The position numbers and the translations under genes were made by a program. Below the pieces are notes generated by a model. That model ran no database searches, was not told the DNA's origin, and saw nothing but the letters and a program-made list of their open reading frames with translations. A stretch of DNA of 64,000 bases from assembly GCA_949751835.1 (NCBI GenBank), contig CATKHK010000026.1, positions 248,001 through 312,000 of the forward strand, in the 5' to 3' direction. This document shows, piece by piece, positions 34,430 through 45,092 of this stretch (position 1 is its first letter; each line of letters begins with the position of its first letter). The stretch comes from Blepharisma japonicum (Eukaryota; Ciliophora; Heterotrichea; Heterotrichida; Blepharismidae).

Positions 34430-34660
34430 TCAAAAAAATCTTCTATTACATTCTTTAGCCCATCATTCGTTTGAAGATTTTCATTCTGAAAACTGTTGCC
34501 AATACTTAAATTTTGAATAAAGATTTCTACAAAACTTATAAAGGAAATGAAAGCATTAGATATTTTAATTTTATCAGTATCAGGCTGTGCAAATGTATCA
34601 TATTTTGTAAGGTTTTACCTTACCAGGCAATAAATGAAGCTCTGGAGAAATAATACTGGT
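34430..34660 (+). pseudogene. Remnant of a third PP2C copy
   Basis: Short runs match the two intact PP2C genes in the same order and strand. At 34583-34608, ggctgtgcaaatgtatcata resembles the codons for W-P-N-C-S-Y in copies 1 and 2. At 34618-34650, ccttaccaggcaataaatga followed by agctctggagaaa resembles P-H-K-A-I-N/K-E-A-L-E-K. The part between these blocks is missing. No open frame survives. I judge it a decayed third tandem copy; similarity was seen by eye only. Confidence 0.5.
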
Positions 34661-35236
34661 AAAATAAAATTGACAGATAATTATTTAAATGTTTTTATAA
34701 AATAAAAATTATAGTTATCAAGCAGATTCGATTTTGAAATAATAAGCATTTACAATATTCAATTTAGTTTATATAAGCATTTATTTAATAAGAATTTGAC
34801 TACAACTAAGAGTACTTTTTCAATAAGATTATTATAATAGATATTTTCTCATATTCTTCATTAAATTTAAAATGTTAAAAAAAATATTTTATTCTAATTT
34901 TATTATCGTAAATAATAAATTTTTTGCTACATAGTTAGGAGATTAATGATGTGAAAATTTATAAATATTATAATCAAATAAAAAAATAACCTAAGCGATA
35001 AAATTCATCTCAATTTTAATAAGTTTAAATTCTTTCTTATTAATCCATTGATTTTGATTTCCAAAAAATTACATTTATATATAAAGAGAATCTGCTATTG
35101 ATTGTTTTAAAATATTATAATAATAAAATTGATTTAACCACTCCTTTTAATTAATTCGCCACCTCAGTATACAATTTTATTATTTCATTTGCTTGCACAG
35201 AAAAAAGGATGTTACACTGGCTTATTTATAAAAAAA
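34661..35236. other. Intergenic DNA
   Basis: A+T-rich. Nothing is recognised. Confidence 0.5.
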
Positions 35237-35503
35237 ATGGGTTCTTGTATCAACATTCAAAAAAAACCAGCAGTAGCTATGCATTCAAAAATGTCATACT
35301 CTTTAAACGGGACAGTTTTACCAGCGTCAATAGCCTATAGCCCAGATAAACCTCATATTCCAAGTTCTTCTGATATAAAAGAGCTTCGCCGGGAGCTTTG
35401 AACAAATAAGGCTAAAGCAGCACCACAATTATCTATATCAAAAAGTAGCCTATTTATGAGAAGGATCAAGAGCAAGAGTCCTGTGAACCCTTTATCAGTA
35501 TAA
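35237..35503 (+). CDS. Small protein with acylation-type N terminus (MGSC)
   Basis: This 88-residue protein is whole with one TGA as Trp (RRELWTNKAK). It starts MGSCINIQKKP, again Gly2 with a nearby Cys, so myristoylation plus palmitoylation is likely. It has no membrane segment. The second half is Ser/Lys/Arg-rich and ends MRRIKSRSPVNPLSV. It does not share the acidic and Y-x-V-x-G blocks of the nine MGC proteins, so it is not an obvious member of that family. Function unknown. Confidence 0.7.
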
Positions 35504-35840
35504 AATACTGTTCAAATTATATAAGTATTCAAGGAATTATTTTGGATATGTCTAATTATTCATTGATTTGATATTAAATAAGAAGTTATGAATAAGTTTT
35601 ACCATTTAAAATTAATTTTTTGGTTATTATTTATCTAAAGCATAGCTTAAAAATAGAAAATAATTTAAATTTTTAATTTCATTTTGATTTTTTTATATTC
35701 TGATAAAAAAACCCTATTATGATAAATAAATTAAAAATTGAAAATGATAAAAAATAATTTGAAGTAATAATATGAGAGAGGATGGAATAACTAGTAATTA
35801 TTTTTAAAGCTTATTTTGTTTTAAAATCAGTAATTCTGCA
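35504..35840. other. Intergenic DNA
   Basis: Nothing is recognised. Confidence 0.5.
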
Positions 35841-36041
35841 TTATTTTACAGTATACTTTGATTGAAAGCTCCAATTTCTTAGTGTCATAAATTCCATAAT
35901 GCTACTGTGGGTAGGCTCCCTCAAGGAAAATTGAGCCCAAGCTAAATCCTCTACTTCTAAGTAGATGTATTCATTAGTTGCTCCAACAAATCGAACTTGC
36001 CGATAACCTTTATTTTTAGCCAGAGCTTCAGCATTACACAA
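35841..36041 (-). pseudogene. Possible gene fragment, protein-like frame without a start
   Basis: A 66-codon minus-strand frame reads like real protein (KNKGYRQVRFVGATNEYIYL, EDLAWAQFSLREP) but has no ATG; a TAA lies just upstream and I found no 15- or 16-nt intron that bridges it. The A-E-A-L-A-K-N-K-G-Y-R stretch is faintly like the end of a GNAT acetyltransferase. It could be a gene remnant or the last exon of a gene I cannot complete. Confidence 0.35.
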
Positions 36042-36322
36042 CCCAATTTATCTCGGCCAAACAACCTCAATAATGAAATCCTATCAAAAAACCCTATACA
36101 TTCGTGTATTTTCGCTAATTAGAATCTTTATTCCTAAAAATACTTATAATTAGCCAGAGTTTTGATAAATCTTTAAATCTTAAAATAAAATAATTTTTAT
36201 TGGTAAATTTTGATTGCAGATTATATCAAAAAATAAGGAATTAAATTTATTTATTACGTTTTATTTAATAATACGTTAACCTAAAGTAGAGAAAAGCTTA
36301 TTTAAGCGTATTCCATATAATA
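36042..36322. other. Intergenic DNA
   Basis: Nothing is recognised. Confidence 0.5.
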
Positions 36323-36970
36323 ATGAAAGAGTTGTATATGGTAATAAGCAAGCTCATCACTTCAAGTCATATCGATTATCAGGAAGATTTAAAACATTTT
36401 GAGTCGCTGCAAATAACAGATAGAAAAGAAAACTCTCAAACAGACTCTGGCTTAAAAATTAGTCTACCATTACAAGGAATGGATGACCCGGAAACTTCAG
36501 CTACAGTAAAGAAAATCGACATAAACACTTTACTGCAATCCAAAGAGCTCGTAATTAAGCAAATAGATCAAAACACAGAAGACAGAAAAATAATAATTCT
36601 CACAATTCCTAAAAAAAGGGCTGAAGATCAAACTGAGATTTTCCCCATGAAGAGAGCAAAAGAACAGCAGCTGAGATTTCCAATAAACCAGATTGAAGAT
36701 AAGATTTGTGTTAATTGCAACAGATGAAGTAAGAGGAATGTTTATCTAAGTGAAAACAGTAAAGATACTGCTAAAAAGGGATGTGAAAATATAAATCTAT
36801 CACAAAATTCCCAAAATCAAAATGGCTTGACTGAATTTTCACATAATGGTTTAGGATCCAAAAGCACAAAAATTACAAGAATATGCCCATATTGTTACAA
36901 GGACATGAATTCTATTCATTATACTACTCCAAAAAGTGTTTTTAATTTTTCATATTATAAACCCTTATAA
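36323..36970 (+). CDS. Unknown charged protein with two Cys pairs
   Basis: This 215-residue protein is whole with one TGA as Trp (CNRWSKRN). It is hydrophilic. Cys pairs C-x2-C near residues 130-133 (ICVNCNR) and 193-196 (RICPYCYK) could bind one zinc ion. The rest is Ser/Asn/Lys-rich, with repeated phrases such as IPKKRAEDQTE and PMKRAKEQQ. I do not recognise a family. Confidence 0.65.
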
Positions 36971-37052
36971 AAAATCTATTATTGCTAGATTCAAATTTAT
37001 GTGAAAATATAATGCAATTAAATTAAGCAAATTTATTATTAAGATTATTGAT

Positions 37053-38030
37053 TTACTTAGTTCTTATCGCAAGAAAAATGATAAAAGTCAGCGCAGCTCC
37101 AGCATTCCAATATCTATTTGCTATAATATCTTTCGCAGCTGTTTTCTCCTCATAATTCTTTTTCTCCCCACTTTGATATTTCAACGTATACCAAAACTTT
37201 TCAGGACGCTTCAAAACATTAAAATATAATTTAGGAGGAAAATATTCCTCTTTGCATTCCGAAGGTGGCTGTACAAAATAGCTGTAAACGAGAGTATAAT
37301 TTATAGTCCCATCTTCTGTGCTTTTCATTGAAATAACTTTATCCATCCTTTTCAAGAATCCTAACAAATTTTCGTATTTGGATAATGAATCTTTAACATT
37401 AAAATGATTTCCAATATGATTCAACTCTTCCATTAAATATGCATAAACCACAATATCTGTACTTCTTGGAAACTCTCTTCTTCCAGGCTTACTGAAAAAG
37501 AAGGGTTTTTCGCCTAATTTTTGACTTAAGAGCTCATGGGCTTTTTCAGCTTGATAATAACAGTCTCTTCTATTTGTAATATTGTGCTGTCTCAACAAAT
37601 ACTCTCTGATATGCCTTTTTTCACTAATAAAACTTAACTTTTCAAAAGGCAGCTTCAACAATCTCCAAAAGAAATTGCCTCTGGAATAAAAGAAGTTTTT
37701 AGAGGTATCCTCTTCCATCCATTTAGCATAAGTTGTAGCAGGATGCAGTTTGCTAATGCATTGCTCTTCAATTAAATCTGACTCCAGCCTTTCTTCTTCA
37801 GAAAAATCATAATTGCAGTCAAAAGCGATTTTCAGGAAGGGAAGAATGTGATCATTTGTGAAAAATGACTTATTGAATCTCAGGATGGGAAGATCACCTA
37901 AACCATTCCAGTAGTAATCTGAGCGGAGTTCTTGGAAGCCTTCGAGCTCATAGAGAGAATGCCATAGTTTGGCTATTTGAGTTACTGGATCGTAAGTGTT
38001 TCCATAAGTATATAGCACGATATCTTCCAT
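37053..38030 (-). CDS. Metaxin-like mitochondrial outer-membrane protein
   Basis: This 325-residue protein has two halves like a glutathione-transferase fold. An N-terminal thioredoxin-like part (IVLYTYGNTYDP, LPILRFNKSFFTND) is followed by a helical part with RSTDIVVYAYLMEEL, comparable to the conserved S-x-D-A-x-x-x-x-Y-L of metaxins. A single hydrophobic segment at the C terminus (AGAALTFIIFLAI) fits a tail anchor. Metaxins help insert beta-barrel proteins in the mitochondrial outer membrane. The family call rests on the fold layout and this motif. It has a single ATG and no internal TGA. Confidence 0.65.
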   Translation of the reverse strand: MEDIVLYTYGNTYDPVTQIAKLWHSLYELEGFQELRSDYYWNGLGDLPILRFNKSFFTNDHILPFLKIAFDCNYDFSEEERLESDLIEEQCISKLHPATTYAKWMEEDTSKNFFYSRGNFFWRLLKLPFEKLSFISEKRHIREYLLRQHNITNRRDCYYQAEKAHELLSQKLGEKPFFFSKPGRREFPRSTDIVVYAYLMEELNHIGNHFNVKDSLSKYENLLGFLKRMDKVISMKSTEDGTINYTLVYSYFVQPPSECKEEYFPPKLYFNVLKRPEKFWYTLKYQSGEKKNYEEKTAAKDIIANRYWNAGAALTFIIFLAIRTK

Positions 38031-38160
38031 TATAATTAGACTGAAAAACGAATTAAAATAATTATAATGTAAAAATAAATATTTTGCGATTTTGGCAATT
38101 TAAAATTTATAAAAAATATGAGTCAGATTTTTAATTATGAAGTCTCTGTCTCCTCACTTT

Positions 38161-39795
38161 CTAAGCTGTTTCATCTGTGGTATCACTACTAGAATCAGTC
38201 GTATCGCTACTAGAATCAGTCGTATCGCTACTAGAATCAGTCGTATCGCTACTAGAATCAGTCGTATCGCTACTCGAATCAGTTGCATCAGCACTGGTAT
38301 CTTCAGTATCTCCACTACTACCTGAATATCCTTGCACCTTCGTGTTTAACTCCACCACATCAGCTTCTACATCATTAATCTGTTCAGTCAAGCTATTATC
38401 CACATCTTGAATTTCATCACTAATGCTATCTTCAGCTTTGCTAATACTGCTTTTCATTTGGTCAGTCCCATAATTAACTTCTCCACTAATTGACTCCGAA
38501 ATTTTATCTCCTGACTCTTCTACAAGTTCTTGCTCATACTCGCGGGAGTCTTCTACTTCTTTATCATAAAGTTCGTCAATGGATTCTCCAAGACTTTCGT
38601 TGTCACTTTCTACATATATATTTGTGCTATCAGTTCTGCCATCTGAAGCGGTGTCCAAAATACTGTCTTTTTGAAGCTCTAAATCGTTAATTTGGTTTTG
38701 GATTTGTGACTGAAAATCCCTAAGAACACTTATTTCAGCTCTTATAACTTGGGATTCCTTTGCATCTGATGAGCTTTCTTTTGCTTTTCTTGGTGATTTG
38801 TCATCTTCGCTTGGGCATTTATTTTTATAATCAGATTCCGAATGATAAAAGAACGTTGATTTACAGTCACCATAATCATTTGCTGAAGAACTTTCCAAGC
38901 AGTATTGTCCATACTCACACCAGCCACAAGCAGAGTTTTCTATACAAGTTTGGCAGTTGTCGTAGTCTATACAGTCTTTAGTTGTGCATTGGTTATAATC
39001 CCAAGGATAGCATTCGTTTTCATAAGGGCCATCTTCATCTCCAGCTACGCATTTCAGCTCAGATTGACACCATACACAGTTGGAATTTGAGGTGCAGCTT
39101 GAGCATGCTGAAAATTCAGTACAAATTGCAAGATAAACACTTTGCTCAGCTTCTAAATTTTCAATTTGGTAATTTGCTTGATCTAAGTTGTTCTGCAAGT
39201 CTGTGATTTGGGCGTCAATCATTGTAGAAGATGAGGTAGCAGAAAAATCGATAGCTGTATTAGTTTGGTAGGTTATGCCACTCATAGAGCTATCAAGATC
39301 GCCTGAAAGATCAGAAATGCTTTTATCTACAGTTTCAACCCCATTTGCTAGGATTTCTAGTGCGGATTCTGTATCTTCAGTTTCACTATCAGCTGTCTCA
39401 TCTGCTTCAGACTCTTCCTCAACTATTTCACTTTCACTATCCGCTTCAACTGTATCATTTTCTTTATTTTCCCCTTCAATTACTTCAGTTTCTCCTTCAT
39501 TTTGGGTATCTTCTGAGTCTTCTTCAGAATCTTCTTCAGTTCCTTCTTCAGTAATCTCTGTCTCTTCGCTTTCATTTTGAGTATCCGCAGAACTTGTATC
39601 AGATGTTTCACTAGTATCATCATAGTTTACTTCAGTCAAAGTCAAATCATTATTCGAATCAGTCTCTTCTGTGTCTGCTTCCTCTTCAGAATCCTGCCGC
39701 AATTCAAGAAAATATTGAGACTTCGATAAAGAGTAACCATAAGAAATAGAGATGCTGAGATAAAAGATAAATAAAGCTATATGGTATTTATTCAT
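38161..39795 (-). CDS. Secreted acidic protein with PSI-like cysteine repeats
   Basis: The protein has about 544 residues from MNKYHIALFIFYLSIS, a signal peptide; an upstream in-frame ATG at 39846 would add 17 residues. A long Glu/Asp/Thr/Ser-rich acidic segment follows. Next come two Cys-rich units with the PSI pattern (C-x2-C-x5-C-x2-C, as in CSSCTSNSNCVWC and CQTCIENSACGWC), then a coiled region. The tail is a run of SSDTTDS heptapeptides encoded by a 21-bp repeat. There is no clear transmembrane helix after the signal. It is probably extracellular, cortical or in secretory granules. No specific family is recognised. Confidence 0.8.
   Translation of the reverse strand: MNKYHIALFIFYLSISISYGYSLSKSQYFLELRQDSEEEADTEETDSNNDLTLTEVNYDDTSETSDTSSADTQNESEETEITEEGTEEDSEEDSEDTQNEGETEVIEGENKENDTVEADSESEIVEEESEADETADSETEDTESALEILANGVETVDKSISDLSGDLDSSMSGITYQTNTAIDFSATSSSTMIDAQITDLQNNLDQANYQIENLEAEQSVYLAICTEFSACSSCTSNSNCVWCQSELKCVAGDEDGPYENECYPWDYNQCTTKDCIDYDNCQTCIENSACGWCEYGQYCLESSSANDYGDCKSTFFYHSESDYKNKCPSEDDKSPRKAKESSSDAKESQVIRAEISVLRDFQSQIQNQINDLELQKDSILDTASDGRTDSTNIYVESDNESLGESIDELYDKEVEDSREYEQELVEESGDKISESISGEVNYGTDQMKSSISKAEDSISDEIQDVDNSLTEQINDVEADVVELNTKVQGYSGSSGDTEDTSADATDSSSDTTDSSSDTTDSSSDTTDSSSDTTDSSSDTTDETA
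38180..38284 (-). repeat. 21-bp tandem repeat, five units
   Basis: Five near-perfect 21-bp units (gtatcgctactagaatcagt plus c) lie in frame inside the secreted protein gene. They encode SSDTTDS on the minus strand. The middle units are identical; the outer ones each carry one or two changes. Confidence 0.95.
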
Positions 39796-40284
39796 TATCC
39801 GTTTTGCGACCAAATTGAATCTTAAAAAGTAAATTTTTAAAATCATGAGAGGTGGAAATTTAAGGAATATTTTGTGTGTTGATAGAAGCAGATAGAGATA
39901 AATATAAATTCTATTGATGTGGAAGAGTTTATTGCTGGGTTTTGGATTAGGCTAATTATTTCTTAAATTATTAAAAGGGTAATGGTATAATGTATAATAA
40001 TGAGAAGATATAAAAAGACTATTATAAGTAAACTGGCATTGCTAATTTGATATGAAAGACATACATATTAAAGTCTGGATAATATTTAGATATGAATTTA
40101 AATGAAAATAAGTATAGATATCTCTTCAAATCTTTATTGCCATTACAAAGAAGAATATAAGACTATAAATCAATATGAAAAATGCTTACAAACTAAAATA
40201 ATTTAATATTTATTAAATTATCCGTTCAATCCATAATGCACCACAACTGAATTTTTATCATTATTAATTTCATTAGCTATTAAG
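39796..40284. other. Intergenic DNA between divergent genes
   Basis: A+T-rich, with nothing recognised. It probably holds the promoters of the secreted protein gene and the kinase gene. Confidence 0.5.
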
Positions 40285-41820
40285 ATGGGTTGCTGTATTA
40301 CAACTACTCATAAAACCTCTCAATTGGCTAAACTAAGTCAAAGCGAAAAAGACTTATCAGAAGTGGTCGTAAAAACATCAGTAAATACCTCCATGCCAAA
40401 ATCCCAAGAGTCAAAAGAAGTCCCTTCATTTCAATCCTCCACAAGTAGAATCAAAAAAAGAGAACTCACTGATGTTTACAATATCAAAAAATGTATTGGC
40501 CAAGGGAGCTTTGGGATTGTGAGAAAAGGCCAACATAAAAATGATCCTAATCTGATTGTGGCAATTAAAAGTATTGATAAGTTCAAAATCAAATCAAATT
40601 TGCATTTATTGAAAAGAGAAGTCTCTATTTTACAAAGCATTGATCATCCTAATATTATAAAGTTTTATGAAACCTTTGATGATGGAAAATACCTTCACAT
40701 TGTCATGGAGTTTTGCTCTGGAGGAGAGCTTTTTGAAAAAATCATGGAAAAAGGCAAAATAAATGAGAAGAAGGCAGCCTGCTACATGGAAAAAATATTA
40801 TTAGCAGTCAACCATCTCCACCAAGTTGGTGTCTGCCATAGAGATCTAAAGCCTGAAAATTTTTTATTTGAAAACGATTCTCCCACTGCAGAGTTAAAAA
40901 TCATTGATTTTGGCCTATCAAATAAATTTGGGGATAAATTTACGCACACAACCAAAATGGAAACTTTTGTTGGGACTCCTTATTATGTAGCCCCAGAAGT
41001 TATTAAAGGAGAATATGGTCCCAAATGTGACTTATGAAGTGTAGGTGTTATTATGTATGTCATGCTCACAGGTCATCATCCTTTTAAAGGAGAAACTCCT
41101 ACACAAATTTTCCAAAACGTCGTTAGAGGCGAGCTGAATATGGAAAACCCAGTATGGGAAACTATTAGTGAGCCTGCAAAAGATTTATTGAGGAAATTAA
41201 TTGTAACTGATCCTAATCAAAGATTGTGCGCAGATGATGCATTACGTCATCACTGATTTAATGAGGCTCCCAAAGCAAAAATAGAATTGGATCCTAACAT
41301 AATTTGTGCATTAAGACATTATAAGCCAAAATCTCAAATGGAAAGGGCAGCACTTGGGATTATAGTAAAATATTTATCAGTTGACCAGATAAAAGATTTA
41401 AGGCAAGCTTTCTATGATATTGATTTGGACCAAAAAGGGGAGCTGAATATCGATGAAATTGAACAAGCCCTAAATAAATGTGGAATAGAACTGCCAAAAA
41501 CGCAGCTTTTTGAGATATTTAAAAACTTAGACTATAATGGAACTGGCTCTGTTAAATACTCGGAGTTTTTGGCTGCAACAATTTCTTCAAGAATTCAGCT
41601 TGATGAGCATACACTTTGGATGGCTTTTAAAGTGTTTGATAAAGATGACCAAGGGTTCATAACTCCTGCAAATGTGTATGATGTTCTTACGAATATGGGA
41701 AAAAACGTCAGCCGGATTCAGGTTAAAAATATTATTAAGGAAGTAGATTTGGAGCATACTGAAAAAATTACTTTTGATGATTTCAAGAAACTTCTATCTG
41801 ATGGGAAGATTAATTGCTAA
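40285..41820 (+). CDS. Calcium-dependent protein kinase (CDPK)
   Basis: This 511-residue protein is whole with two TGA Trp codons (CDLWSVGV and RHHWFNEA). The N terminus MGCCITTTH fits myristoylation and palmitoylation. The kinase domain spans about residues 65-325 with GQGSFGIV, VAIKSID, HRDLKPENF, DFGLS and GTPYYVAPEV. A junction domain is followed by four EF-hand units (for example DIDLDQKGELNIDE, DYNGTGSVKYSE and DKDDQGFITP), the last being degenerate. Calcium would relieve autoinhibition. CDPKs are shared by ciliates, apicomplexans and plants. The TGA at DLW is strong proof of the genetic code. Confidence 0.97.
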
Positions 41821-41951
41821 TTTTCTTTTATACGATAAATAACCCCAAATTTTCCCTGAAATCCGTTTGCATCTAAAACTTTATAAATTTTCCGCCAAAT
41901 TATAACTTAAAAAGTGTTAAAATATTTATTATCTATCACTAAGCCTCCAAA

Positions 41952-42335
41952 TTAACATTTTTTGCCCTTGCTTGATTTTATTTTTGATAAAGTTGTTTGC
42001 AATTCTTTAATTAATTCGTCTTTTTCTTCAATATCGTCCTCTGTTTTTGATAGAATAGCCTCAAGCTCTATCACTCTGAGCCTCAGAGCTTCATTTTGGT
42101 CAAGGACCTCTTTTAAGGCTGCCTGCAAAACTTTTGAATATTCATCTTGGCCACTACACCATTTGCATGCCTGAGTGGCAAAGAGTGGCGCGAGAGTGCT
42201 TTTTATAGGGGAATGGTCGATAATTTCTGGGCCGTTATCTTGAGATTCTGATGAGCCTTCTGATGCTTTTACTATTCTATTGGTAATTTTGGCAAAAGCT
42301 TGTCTGGGAGATCTTCTAACATCGTGATTCGACAT
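41952..42335 (-). CDS. Small coiled-coil protein
   Basis: This 127-residue protein has a basic Ser-rich N-terminal part (NHDVRRSPRQAFAKITNR), a central Cys pair (CKWC), and a C-terminal coiled coil of about 50 residues (EVLDQNEALRLRVIELEAIL, KDELIKELQTTLSKIK). It ends with KGKKC; the terminal Cys is not a clear prenylation box. No family is recognised. Confidence 0.7.
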   Translation of the reverse strand: MSNHDVRRSPRQAFAKITNRIVKASEGSSESQDNGPEIIDHSPIKSTLAPLFATQACKWCSGQDEYSKVLQAALKEVLDQNEALRLRVIELEAILSKTEDDIEEKDELIKELQTTLSKIKSSKGKKC

Positions 42336-43018
42336 TTTTGCGGGTTTTTATAACTAGAGTTAGGGACCTAGAATTACTTATTATACTTCTCCTATGCTCA
42401 CGGGCCACTAGGAAAATGGTTATCGATCTCAAAAATCTGATCATCGATTTGAATATCGACATAGAATTAGGAAATTCTATTGAAATTTAAATTTTTGTTC
42501 ATTAAAGGGTGAGCTAATATTTAGAAAAATTAATTCCTATTTTTAATTATTATGAAGAGTTATTCAATATAAAAAATAGAAGATTTTTAAATTTTAATAA
42601 GCAAATTTATTTATAATTGTTTATATATATCATTGTTTAAGATATTATAGGTCATCACTGGTTTTTCATCAATATAGTAATATTGTTGTTTTTTAATATA
42701 ATTCATTTAATAATCAGCACTCATTATTTGGAGAATTATTTAACTTATTAAACAGACTTGTTAATCTAAATCAGCTTCAATTTATTTTAAATTGTAATTA
42801 TCTAGCTAATTAAAGTTATTACGTACAAGCAATCAACACAAAAACAATTAATATTGAGTTCATTTATCATCCTAAATTGATTTAAGATGTAAACTTATCA
42901 ATTTTAGCGGAATATTGAAATCTAGCCTGAACTTCAACCATAATTATCTTCAGAATTTGATCCTTATTTATTTTTACAATCAATTATAAGTTTTTATCTC
43001 ATTATTTATGTAATTTAA
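42336..43018. other. Intergenic DNA
   Basis: The 683 bp between divergent genes are A+T-rich. Two copies of ATCGAT lie at 42423-42460 (ttatcgatctc and catcgatttg). No gene is supported. Confidence 0.5.
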
Positions 43019-44038
43019 ATGCAAAGATATGAATATTATGAAATCTCATCTCCAGGACTGAGATCTACAAGCTCAAATCCATTTAAAAATGATACAGTTG
43101 CTTTAATTTCACTTCAAAAAGATAACCAGGAGCTAAGGAAAAGACTAAAAGATCTTAATATTAAGTTAACTGATGCGATAACACAAAGAGAAAGCAAAAA
43201 AAGGAGGCCATCACCAACCAAGGTGCCTGAAGATAGCCATCAAAAAGCTCAGAGTAAACTTGAATCTTATAAGTAACCTTTATTTAGAAATGAGAAACGT
43301 CTGTTACAGCAACGAATCGATAAGCTCTCAGACCCGAACTATGAATGCAGCCTGAAAGAAAAAATTGAAAGACTTCAAAATGCTCTGAGCACCAAGCTAA
43401 ATGCTCATAAATTACTAAATGCAAGTCTAAGCATAAAAGAAACGACAAATCGAAATAATGAAGAAGTCAACCCTTCTGATCATGCAAATTATTTAGCAGC
43501 GATATCCCTATATACCCAGAGGATTAAGAAATTAGATGAAGCTGAACGATTGAATATACAAGGCTTGCAAGAATGGTCACAAAAATACCAAGAATTGAAC
43601 CAAACTTATTTGGAGCTAAAAAATATTGTCGGAGATGCTGAAATTAGCATGAAAAGAGAGCAAGATCTCAAAGAAAAAATTAAAGAAAAAGAATGACAAC
43701 TAAAAGTAAAGGAAAAAGAGTTCAATGCTAACTTCAGAGATCTAAATCAAAGGGTTAAAGAGTTAGAACTTGAGACTGACGAAATACAAAGGGAAGAAAA
43801 TTTTACTAAATTGGAAATTGCGAGAAAATCTGAGGCCCTAGATGATATAAATAGAGAATTCAAAAGAAATAGGATTGGAGGCTTATCTCCAATTGTTTCT
43901 AAAAAGGGGAGGCTGAACGGGAATATATCTTTTATTACAAATCACGAGCATAGTCCTCGAATTGGGACTGACTCCTCTTTTATCTATAATATAAGCAAGC
44001 CGAACCCTTATTATTCAAAAACACCACTGCCATTCTAG
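43019..44038 (+). CDS. Coiled-coil protein, one 15-nt intron
   Basis: Removing the intron at 43273-43287 gives 334 residues; one TGA is Trp (KEKEWQLK). It is mostly coiled coil (SLQKDNQELRKRLKDLNIKL, then KIERLQNALS and REQDLKEKIKEK), with a short N-terminal head and a Ser/Asn/Tyr-rich tail ending YSKTPLPF. The profile suits a ciliary or cytoskeletal structural protein. No family is recognised. The start is the ATG at 43019. Confidence 0.75.
43273..43287 (+). other. 15-nt intron
   Basis: The sequence is gtaacctttatttag. Retention stops the frame at once; removal leaves a long open coiled-coil frame. Confidence 0.88.
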
Positions 44039-44152
44039 TCTATTGAACACACAAATGAGCGAGTTTTGAGGTTATAGCATAACGATTAATTAATTGAATA
44101 TAAATTAAGCCTATTTTAATATCACTTTAATTAAATAAATTAGAAAAATCGT

Positions 44153-44989
44153 TTATGTCATTTTGTTCTGATTCTTCATTTCGTTGACTTTTATAGCAAA
44201 AACAAGATCTGCGATCTTTTTCTCTTTATTTGCAAGCAAAACACTATTTTCCTCTTCAAGAGCATGCTTCTTATTTTGCAGATCAATGATTTTTTTACAT
44301 AAACCTGCTTTGAGTCATTGATATCCATCAGGCTCTAAATCTAAGTTATTATATCATTTTTGGACACTGTTTTCTATATCTTTTGCATAGTTACGGATTA
44401 TCATTTTCTTAACAGATATAGCATCTTCTGCTAGCTCTTCAAATCTACCACTAATTTCAATTTTAGCTTCACTTGAGATTCTTGAAAAAATATCAGAATT
44501 ACTTCTGTCTTGTGGAGAAGGCTTTTTTTCCAATAAAGGCTCTTCTTCCAGTACTTTTTTCAGTCTTTTATTTTCGTCTTTTGCCTCTTTTAGCTTTTTT
44601 CCCATCTGTTGAAGCTCTTTTTCTATTGAGCTCATAAATTTCTGAGTTTTCTTTTCATAGATTTCTTTTATATTTCTTAATTGTGGGTCAACATTTATTT
44701 TTTCTTTTTCTTTGATGATAGTTTTTTTGATTAAATCCAGTGTTTTTGCTTCTTTTTCACTGTTAGATTTTGGCTCTGAAACTGTTTTAACTTTCAAAAT
44801 TTCATCAGCTAGTTTTTGCAATCCTCTTGAAGCACCTTGGACTTTGTTTAGCTGGCTAGAAGCGGTATTTTTAATTGGCTTTTTTGTTTCTTTAGATATA
44901 AGGGATGGAACTTTTCTTGGAGATAAGGGGACTTGTGCTGATTTTTTAAATTGAGAAGTTTTGCTTAAAGAAGCTGATTTTTGAGCCAT
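44153..44989 (-). CDS. Coiled-coil protein
   Basis: This 278-residue protein reads through two TGA codons as Trp (VQKWYNNL, GYQWLKAG). The N terminus is basic and Ser/Pro-rich (KKSAQVPLSPRKVPSL). Helical coiled-coil segments follow (EKELQQMGKKLKEAKDENKR), and the last 65 residues hold another coil (KIIDLQNKKHALEEENSVLL). It ends 115 bp from the convergent neighbour. Function unknown; a structural role is likely. Confidence 0.75.
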
Positions 44990-45092
44990 GTGATTATTAT
45001 TTTGATTAAATCAAATTAGCAAGAATATCTTGATTAAAGCTAGTCTTAGCAAAATTAGTTAAGTCTAAACTAAATTAATACGTTTATGCATA

